Positions 1 through 5,928 of a stretch of 13,829 nt of DNA are shown here, piece by piece. The notes under the pieces are model-generated. The model saw nothing but the letters and a program-made list of their open reading frames with translations, had not been told where the DNA came from and did not search any database. The first letter of the stretch is position 1, and every line of letters begins with the position of its first letter. The position numbers and the translations under genes were made by a program. The stretch comes from DASWVC01 sp036401335 (GTDB taxonomy: Bacteria > Verrucomicrobiota > Verrucomicrobiia > Chthoniobacterales > JAFAMB01), in contig DASWVC010000105.1 of assembly GCA_036401335.1 (NCBI GenBank), positions 1 to 13,829 of the forward strand. The letters run 5' to 3'.

Positions 1-251
1 TGGCCGAGCTTGATCCGTCGCTGATCACCAAACGAAAACGGATGCTTGACTCAGTCGGCCACTATTCCCGGCCGGACATTTTCACGGTTTTGATCGACCG
101 CGAGGCGCGCACACAGGTCCGGTCGAAGCACGCCTCTGCCCCCATCGCCGCAGACACGAACGAGCCGGCCCAAATCCCGGATAGCACCTATGACGGCAAT
201 GACCGACTTCCACACCGCGCTCCTCACGAAGAAGCAATTCCTGTTGTCTGA
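1..251 (+). CDS. Nitrilase-superfamily amidohydrolase, sll0784 (Nit1C) family, C-terminal part
   Basis: The reading frame is open from base 3 to the TGA at 249-251, giving the last 82 residues of a protein whose start lies outside the window. The piece with an Ile-Thr-Lys-Arg stretch followed by MLDSVGHYSRPDIFTVLID matches the usual C-terminal end of nitrilase-family enzymes, where a helix is followed by a Val-Gly-His-Tyr-(A/S)-Arg-Pro-Asp motif. The catalytic Glu-Lys-Cys residues would lie upstream and cannot be checked. Nitrilases hydrolyse C-N bonds of nitriles or amides in the cytoplasm. Assignment to the Nit1C cluster rests mainly on the three genes that follow, all of which belong to that cluster. 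The last 40 or so residues are low-complexity and overlap the next gene by 62 bases, so the tail is probably variable and non-essential. Confidence 0.72.
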   Translation, partial: AELDPSLITKRKRMLDSVGHYSRPDIFTVLIDREARTQVRSKHASAPIAADTNEPAQIPDSTYDGNDRLPHRAPHEEAIPVV

Positions 252-1353
252 CCTTCAGACGCACGGGCTGCGCCTGCTTGATGCAAACGTCGGCGCCTCA
301 AGCCGCAAAGGAGGGGCCGGCCCGACGGACCATAAAGCCGTGACCGTGCTCGGAACCACCATCATGGTGCCCGTTCACACCCGCGGCGCTTCACGCTCGC
401 CCTACGTGGCGAGCCCGCCGGATGGCCGCGGGATCTCGGTTCTTCGCAGCGGCGATGAGGTCGTGTGCGAAATGTCTTTCCCGCCGCAGCCGAAATTTTA
501 CGCGTTGAGCACTGAGGACGGCATTCCGTACTGGAAACTCGCGCAACTGCATTCCCGTGACACCCTGGCCACCACGGTGTTGCAGACGTGCATTCGTTAC
601 GGCAACCAAGCGACGAAATGCCAGTTTTGCGCCATCGGCGAATCGCTCAAAGCCGGGCGGACCACGGCCAGGAAAACGCCGGGTCAACTGGCCGACGTTG
701 CAGCGGCGGCCCAGCGGCTGGATGGGGTGCGTAACGTTGTCCTGACCACCGGGACCCCGCCGACGGAAGACCGCGGTGCGGCGGTCCTAGCGGAGGCAGC
801 GGCCGCAATCAAAGCGCAGACCGGGCTCCCGATCCAGGCCCAGTGCGAACCACCAGCCGATTTTATCTGGTTTGACCGGCTGCGAGGCTCCGGCGTGGAT
901 GCGCTCGGCATGCACCTCGAAGCTTGGGATGAAGGCGTGCGGCAACGCATCATGCCAGGCAAAGCCGAAGTGCCCGTCGCATTTTATCTAGAGGCCTTTG
1001 CGGCAGCCGTCGCGGTGTTCGGCCGCGGACAGGTGAGCACCTACCTGCTGGCCGGCCTCGGCGACAGTGCTGAGGGCTTGCTCGAGGCGGCGCGTTATCT
1101 CATCGACCTCGGCGTTTACCCGTTTGTCGTGCCGTTTGTGCCAATCGGGGGCACACCGCTGGCCGATCACCGGCCGCCTTCGGCTGACTTCATGCGCCAG
1201 GTCCTGCAGCCCTTGGGTGAATGGTTGGCAGAGGCCGGCATGACGTCGGACACGGTTAAAGCCGGCTGCGCGAAATGCTCGGCCTGCTCCACGCTTTCCA
1301 CCTTTGAAAAACGTCAACCAAACCTGTCTGAACCGTTGCACGGCCATGCCTGA
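190..1353 (+). CDS. Radical SAM protein, MSMEG_0568 family (Nit1C cluster)
   Basis: This 387-residue protein carries C134, C144 and C147, a CX9CX2C spacing in place of the classical CX3CX2C for the [4Fe-4S] cluster that cleaves S-adenosylmethionine. The N-terminal part (HGLRLLDANVG, then RKGGAGP near residue 38) and the TTGTPPTEDRG segment after the cluster fit the MSMEG_0568 family. Near the C-terminus C360, C363 and C366 form CX2CX2C, possibly an auxiliary cluster or metal site. The chemistry is not known; the family always travels with a nitrilase, an acetyltransferase and a flavoprotein in Nit1C clusters. ATG 190 or ATG 199 are the only sensible starts, since the next methionine is more than 50 residues in; either overlaps the nitrilase end. 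No clear ribosome binding site is present, so coupling to the upstream gene is likely. The stop overlaps the next start by 8 nt. Confidence 0.88.
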   Translation: MTAMTDFHTALLTKKQFLLSDLQTHGLRLLDANVGASSRKGGAGPTDHKAVTVLGTTIMVPVHTRGASRSPYVASPPDGRGISVLRSGDEVVCEMSFPPQPKFYALSTEDGIPYWKLAQLHSRDTLATTVLQTCIRYGNQATKCQFCAIGESLKAGRTTARKTPGQLADVAAAAQRLDGVRNVVLTTGTPPTEDRGAAVLAEAAAAIKAQTGLPIQAQCEPPADFIWFDRLRGSGVDALGMHLEAWDEGVRQRIMPGKAEVPVAFYLEAFAAAVAVFGRGQVSTYLLAGLGDSAEGLLEAARYLIDLGVYPFVVPFVPIGGTPLADHRPPSADFMRQVLQPLGEWLAEAGMTSDTVKAGCAKCSACSTLSTFEKRQPNLSEPLHGHA

Positions 1354-1626
1354 AGTTTATTTCAAAGTCCAACTCCCGGACGGTTTAACCCGGGAGTGTT
1401 ACTCCCCGTCTGGCGTGGTGCGCCGGTATTTTAATCCCGGAGACGAGATGCCAATGACGGAGTTTGCCGCACGGAGCCGCAAGGCTCTCGCGGAAGCTTC
1501 CGAGCGGGTACGCGCAAAATTCGGGTTCGCCTGCAGTTCGGCCGCAGCCCAACTCGCCGAAATCGAGGAATGGGCATCCGCTTACCCCGGCGAAGCAACG
1601 ATGCGGATTATCGACATGTCGAAGCC

Positions 1627-1630
<4 letters not shown>
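1346..1630 (+). CDS. MSMEG_0570/Sll0783-family nitrogen starvation response protein
   Basis: A 94-residue protein starting MPEVYFKVQLPDG, with the family landmarks CYSPS (about residue 20), an FxARSRxAL helix near the middle and ERVRAKFGFACSSA following it. This matches the small MSMEG_0570 family, whose cyanobacterial member Sll0783 is induced under nitrogen starvation and affects polyhydroxybutyrate formation. Its biochemical role is unknown; it has no catalytic motif I can name and no signal or membrane segment. The start at 1346 was chosen over the upstream ATG at 1304 because it gives the conserved N-terminus and sits in an ATGCCTGA overlap with the radical SAM stop, typical of translational coupling. 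The stop shares ATGA with the start of the next gene. Confidence 0.85.
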
Positions 1631-2958
<1,328 letters not shown>

Positions 2959-3053
2959 GGGAATGCTATCGGTTCAATGAAAGGTAATGAGTGTGTCAAC
3001 GAAGAGGGGGAGGCTTGAGGGACGTTGAAGGAGTCATCGGGCCTACTTTCGCA

Positions 3054-3070
3054 GGGAAACTTTCGTTCCC
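3054..3070 (+). terminator. Weak hairpin between convergent operons
   Basis: GGGAA and TTCCC arms of 5 bp enclose a 7-nt loop (ACTTTCG) and are followed by TTAAG. It lies 96 bases past the flavoprotein stop and before the convergent vapC end. It could mark the end of the Nit1C transcript, but the stem is short and there is no clean T-run. Confidence 0.22.
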
Positions 3071-3142
3071 TTAAGAATGTGTTGTGGCCTGCGACCGCCT
3101 AAGTGACTCTGCCTTTCGAGGACGCCGTATGGGCTGTGCCGC

Positions 3143-3556
3143 TCACTCGTAGGGATTAAGGAGCTTCACCCCCGTCTCGGCAAAGTCGGTCGCGTTGCGT
3201 GTAACCACGGTGAGTTGATGGCGGTGGGCGGTTGCAGCGATCTGACTGTCGAGCGACGGGACGACGATGCCGGCGGAATCCCACCTCCCTTTCAACTGGC
3301 CCCAAACGTGCGCCGTACTGGTGTTAAAACTCAACACGCGGCCCTTCATGGAGTCACAGAGCGCTACTACCCACTCCTGGAGCTGCGTCTTGCGCCGACC
3401 TGCGGGCAATCGCTCGATGCCGCGGCGGATCTCGCCAATGGTGACAGCACTGACGTAGAGGGCGCTCTCATGAGCGCGCAGCCAAGCAACCACTCTTGCG
3501 TCCGGGTTAGGTTTGACCAACTCGCTGAACACGTTTGTGTCTACCAGAAAACTCAC
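3143..3556 (-). CDS. vapC: VapC-type PIN-domain ribonuclease toxin
   Basis: A 137-residue PIN-domain protein. The acidic metal-binding residues expected for the Mg-dependent nuclease site are all present: D6 in LVDTNV, E42 in IGEIRRG, D103 in PSLDSQIAA and D124 in TRNATDF. VapC toxins cut specific RNAs, often tRNA or rRNA, when their antitoxin is degraded. The start is a GTG at 3556-3554 that shares GTGA with the stop of the antitoxin gene, so the two are translationally coupled. Length and motif order are full, so the toxin looks intact. It is read against the Nit1C operon, with 184 bases between the two stop codons. Confidence 0.93.
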   Translation of the reverse strand: MSFLVDTNVFSELVKPNPDARVVAWLRAHESALYVSAVTIGEIRRGIERLPAGRRKTQLQEWVVALCDSMKGRVLSFNTSTAHVWGQLKGRWDSAGIVVPSLDSQIAATAHRHQLTVVTRNATDFAETGVKLLNPYE

Positions 3557-3789
3557 AAGGCCACTGGGGAAGTATCATCAGATTCCCGCTCTGGGATAGC
3601 CAGTGGCCACGGGCAAGCAAGCAACAGATCTACCAACCCGCAATTCGCTGGCCGGGAGATACGCCTCAACGTGATAGTATCCTCATCCTCAACGGCCACT
3701 TCGAAATCGTCTCCCGGCGAGAGTTGGAGCAACTGGCGCACCGCTGCCGGCAGGACGATCTGGCCTTTTTGGGAAAGCACCGTGGTCAT
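3553..3789 (-). CDS. vapB: VapB antitoxin, AbrB/SpoVT family
   Basis: A 78-residue protein with an N-terminal swapped-hairpin AbrB domain (residues about 1-45: SQKGQIVLPAAVRQLLQLSPGD, given here only to its core KGQIVLPAAVR). The C-terminal tail containing GLVDLLLACPWP is the type that wraps into the VapC active site. It should bind its own promoter as a dimer, with VapC as co-repressor. The ATG at 3789 lies only 9 bases from a good -10 box, so the mRNA leader would be a few bases at most. The stop overlaps the vapC start by 4 nt. Confidence 0.9.
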   Translation of the reverse strand: MTTVLSQKGQIVLPAAVRQLLQLSPGDDFEVAVEDEDTITLRRISRPANCGLVDLLLACPWPLAIPERESDDTSPVAL

Positions 3790-3806
3790 GGTTAGAAAAT
3801 CTTACC
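3790..3806. promoter_or_regulatory. Palindromic operator over the vapBC -10 box
   Basis: The 17 bases read GGTNAGANNNTCTNACC, an inverted repeat with six paired positions per arm, lying between the spacer and the vapB start and covering the whole -10 box. This placement is what autorepression by a VapBC complex would need. The assignment is inferred from position and symmetry. Confidence 0.5.
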
Positions 3807-3827
3807 TTGGTCTGTTCCTGGAGTCAA
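3799..3827 (-). promoter_or_regulatory. vapBC promoter, near-leaderless
   Basis: Read on the minus strand, TTGACT (3827-3822, 5 of 6 to the sigma-70 -35 consensus) is followed by 17 bases and TAAGAT (3804-3799, 4 of 6 to the -10 consensus). Transcription would begin about 6-8 bases further on, 1-4 bases before the vapB ATG at 3789. Confidence 0.6.
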
Positions 3828-3950
3828 CGGTTCAAAAGCGTTCGCTTGATCAGCAGCCTCCGAATGCCCAGCCGGTATCGTGTTGGAAGTCTGTTCCGAG
3901 AAGGTTTATGACAAAAGAGGGCTGGATGAGGGATCGGTAGCTCCCCGGGG

Positions 3951-4086
3951 CGCTTGAGGAGGTCACGTGGGGACAAGCGATCCTACCGGACGCCATCCGA
4001 TACCCCGGTCGGCGAGGGACCGCCGACCCTACCACGCCGGCGTCTCGTCACGTCGTATCGGCGGCGAAGGGACTCGCCGCCCTACC
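3951..4086 (+). repeat. Three tandem hairpins with shared loop and CCTACC tail
   Basis: Three units contain GGGAC, seven variable bases, then CCTACC: at 3970-3987, 4016-4033 and 4069-4086 (spacings 46 and 53). The seven bases pair with an upstream arm in each unit, but the arms differ. Unit 1 pairs CGCTTG (3951-3956) with CAAGCG (3974-3979). Unit 2 pairs GTCGGCG (4008-4014) with CGCCGAC (4021-4027). Unit 3 pairs GGCGGCGA (4060-4067) with TCGCCGCC (4074-4081). In units 2 and 3 the loop is AGGGAC. They fill most of the 334 bases between vapB and the small secreted-protein gene, with nothing coding seen. Changed but still paired stems suggest selection on the folded form. Confidence 0.8.
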
Positions 4087-4123
4087 GGGCGGAGGTTTCC
4101 GTGCGCTTTGCCACCTCAACCCG

Positions 4124-4567
4124 TTATCTTAATGCCGTTGGAGCCATCGGGTCTCCAACGGCGGAAACAAAGTTTGGCTGTTTGAGCCCAAATGGTTCAT
4201 TCCACGCCAGGTTGCTGTGCCATTCGACGCGGAACTGACACGGAAGGGTGGCGGTAAAAGTCGTCCATCTGGTCTTGTCTCCTTCCGAAGCGTACCGTCC
4301 GGACGGACCGATCCTTGATCCGGCCGCTTCCCATGAGACCCGCTGATTGTTGACGTAAATGCCGTCAATGGTCACCCAGGTTGATCCGATGTTTTTGAGG
4401 GCAAACTCATGGTGGGAGCCACTTTTTGTCACCATCCACCGAATCCTCCCGCCCAATTTATCCGTCTCATACTGCCACTCGTTGATGTCACAAGCATGGA
4501 CGGATTGGAGCAGGGACAAAAACGCAGCCAACCTAAGGGCGGAACGCCGTAAGATCTTGAAGCGCAT
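4124..4567 (-). CDS. Small secreted protein of unknown function
   Basis: A 147-residue protein with a clear signal peptide: a basic N-terminus (MRFKILRR), a hydrophobic core (ALRLAAFLSLL) and a likely signal peptidase I cut after SVHA, leaving a mature protein of about 122 residues beginning with Cys26. A lipobox reading (VHAC) is possible but His at -2 is unusual. The only other cysteine is C110, so a disulfide between C26 and C110 after export is plausible. The mature part is rich in Trp and beta-type sequence with NIGSTWVTIDGIYVNNQ in the middle, suggesting a beta-sandwich. I do not recognise a family. It stands alone, with hairpin repeats downstream and a possible promoter and inverted repeat upstream. 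The last codons lie inside a 10-bp perfect inverted repeat. Confidence 0.68.
   Translation of the reverse strand: MRFKILRRSALRLAAFLSLLQSVHACDINEWQYETDKLGGRIRWMVTKSGSHHEFALKNIGSTWVTIDGIYVNNQRVSWEAAGSRIGPSGRYASEGDKTRWTTFTATLPCQFRVEWHSNLAWNEPFGLKQPNFVSAVGDPMAPTALR
4134..4162 (-). terminator. 10-bp perfect stem overlapping the 3' end of the secreted-protein gene
   Basis: GCCGTTGGAG (4134-4143) and CTCCAACGGC (4153-4162) are exact reverse complements around a 9-nt loop. The structure covers the last codons of the gene and ends 8 bases before its stop codon. On the minus strand it is followed by ATTAAGATAA rather than a T-run, so termination or transcript-end protection is only a possibility. Confidence 0.35.
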
Positions 4568-4610
4568 GACGGGGTCTGAAGGACGTTGGTAGCAGCGTCC
4601 CTTGAAGTTT

Positions 4611-4636
4611 CAATACGTCTTTATGCGTATTGTCAA
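4611..4636 (-). promoter_or_regulatory. Perfect -35 box with adjoining inverted repeat
   Basis: On the minus strand a perfect TTGACA lies at 4636-4631. Overlapping its end, CAATACG and CGTATTG (4611-4617 and 4626-4632) form a 7-bp perfect inverted repeat with an 8-nt spacer. No good -10 box is found at 16-18 bases; TATTGA at 15 is the best. The position, 45-70 bases before the secreted-protein start at 4567, fits a regulated promoter. Confidence 0.35.
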
Positions 4637-4721
4637 GTGCGGCGCGTCAACGGCTGTCCTGGCGCATCAAACGCCCTGCGACCTGCTCAAGGAATCGGTA
4701 TGATGACGGTCGCCGGCCGGT

Positions 4722-5753
4722 TCAGCGCGGGGCCCCGGCCAGTTCCATCGTGCCTTTGAAACGGCCCGGTTCTTCTTCCACCCCGAAATTCACTGCGGCA
4801 AGGGAGGCTGCGCGAGCCATTTCTTCGTCGGTGAGGTCAGGGCAATCGGGTGCACCGGCAAATTCTGCCAACTGTTTCGCGTCGTAGATATTGGGCAGGG
4901 TGGAAGCGACCCGGTCATCTTTCAACAGCCACTGGAGGGCGGCCTGACCGAGGGTCCGCTCGGGCCGCTCCAGGAACCGCAATTGTTCAACCTTCTTGAT
5001 TCCCTGAAGCAGCCAGCTGCGCGGGCGGTGGTTGCGGTGGTCGTTGGGCGGAAAGACCGTTTCGGGGGTGTAATGCCCTTCCAACATGCCCGACGAATGC
5101 GTGACCCGGATCAGGAACATGGTGTCCGTGCCAGCGTCCCTCGCCGCCTGATGAATCGCTGAGCCCGGGTATTGCTCGAGGAGGTTGTAGATGTGCTGCA
5201 CGCTTGTAAGGTTACGCTGCCGCACGCAGTTGACGCCTTCGTAGAGCCAGCCGATGGCAGGCCCCAACGCGATGCCGTAGGTGCGAATCGATCCTTTGGC
5301 TTTCAACCGGTCGAGGCATTCCCATAGCGCGTCATCGGTGACCTGATCCATGCGGATGTTATGAAGCTGGAGGAGGTCGATCCGGTCGGTTTTCAACCGG
5401 TCCAGGGCAGCCTCGGTGGCGCGTTCGATCGCGGCCGGGGAGAAATCCTGCGGGATCTCGCGTTGGCCGCGGCGCTCGTCACCGTGGTGGACGAAGTCGT
5501 ACCCTACCTTCGTGGCGATCACGACCTGGTCGCGCCGTCCCGCGAAAGCTTTCGCGAGCAGTTCCTCGCTGTAGCCGTTTCCGTAAGTGTCGGCCGCATC
5601 AAAAAGCGTGATGCCCAGGTCGAATGCCTGGTGAAGCAAGGCGATGGCTTCTCCCTCGGTGAACTGGCCCCACCAACCGGTGGAAACCGTCCAGAGGCCG
5701 AAGCCAACCTGACTGACTTCAAGGTCGGTGTTGCGGTAGCGGCGGTATTTCAT
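4722..5753 (-). CDS. Aldo/keto reductase
   Basis: A 343-residue NAD(P)H-dependent aldo/keto reductase of the TIM-barrel family. The catalytic tetrad is complete: D52 and Y57 in LFDAADTYGNGYSEELL, K82 in VVIATKVGYD and H131 in LLQLHNIR. It should reduce carbonyl groups of sugars or small aldehydes or ketones in the cytoplasm; the exact substrate cannot be told. A central stretch (RVTHSSGMLEGHYTPETVF) resembles the cofactor and substrate loops seen in bacterial L-glyceraldehyde-3-phosphate-reductase-like members. The start at 5753 gives the normal MKYRRYRNTDLEVS opening; an in-frame ATG 13 codons upstream adds an unrelated extension and would lie in the presumed promoter. The gene is divergent from glgP, 175 bases away, with a repeat hairpin between them. 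Confidence 0.88.
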   Translation of the reverse strand: MKYRRYRNTDLEVSQVGFGLWTVSTGWWGQFTEGEAIALLHQAFDLGITLFDAADTYGNGYSEELLAKAFAGRRDQVVIATKVGYDFVHHGDERRGQREIPQDFSPAAIERATEAALDRLKTDRIDLLQLHNIRMDQVTDDALWECLDRLKAKGSIRTYGIALGPAIGWLYEGVNCVRQRNLTSVQHIYNLLEQYPGSAIHQAARDAGTDTMFLIRVTHSSGMLEGHYTPETVFPPNDHRNHRPRSWLLQGIKKVEQLRFLERPERTLGQAALQWLLKDDRVASTLPNIYDAKQLAEFAGAPDCPDLTDEEMARAASLAAVNFGVEEEPGRFKGTMELAGAPR

Positions 5754-5763
5754 GGCAGACAAA

Positions 5764-5792
5764 ACTATGGTGCGGGTGCCGGGGAGCCGCAA
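5764..5792 (-). promoter_or_regulatory. Possible aldo/keto reductase promoter
   Basis: On the minus strand TTGCGG (5792-5787) and CATAGT (5769-5764) are 17 bases apart, and the -10 box ends 10 bases before the ATG at 5753. The -35 match is only 3 of 6, so this is tentative. If correct, the leader is again very short. Confidence 0.3.
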
Positions 5793-5805
5793 GGGGATGA
5801 AGCGC

Positions 5806-5832
5806 GGCTGCGAAGGGACTCGCCGCCCTACC
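5806..5832 (+). repeat. Repeat hairpin, fourth copy
   Basis: GGCTGCGA (5806-5813), loop AGGGAC, and TCGCCGCC (5820-5827) form a stem with one T-C mismatch, followed by the CCTACC tail (5827-5832). It matches the third unit at 4060-4086 except for one base in the left arm. It lies between the divergent aldo/keto reductase and glgP genes. Confidence 0.8.
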
Positions 5833-5872
5833 GGGCCATCCGCTGCACACTTCCTGCTTGCATCGCTCCTTC

Positions 5873-5917
5873 AGCCAAGCTGTGCTACCGATTCCGGGCC
5901 TGGCAATAGGCTTGGCT
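5873..5917. promoter_or_regulatory. Spaced inverted repeat before glgP
   Basis: AGCCAAGC (5873-5880) and GCTTGGCT (5910-5917) are exact inverted copies 29 bases apart, ending 11 bases before the glgP ATG. They could be a two-half-site operator or form a 5' leader hairpin. No convincing sigma-70 promoter was found; TTGCAT with TGTGCT at 17 bases is the best, and weak. Confidence 0.35.
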
Positions 5918-5928
5918 AAAAGAGACCT

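Noticed and set aside
3215..3940. A 241-residue open frame on the plus strand across vapBC
   Set aside because: It runs antisense to both vapC and vapB, whose catalytic and DNA-binding motifs are intact; its own sequence is low-complexity.
3951..4086. The three regular hairpins considered as a CRISPR array
   Set aside because: Units differ in stem sequence, gaps are only about 20 bases, copies occur singly elsewhere, and no cas genes are present.
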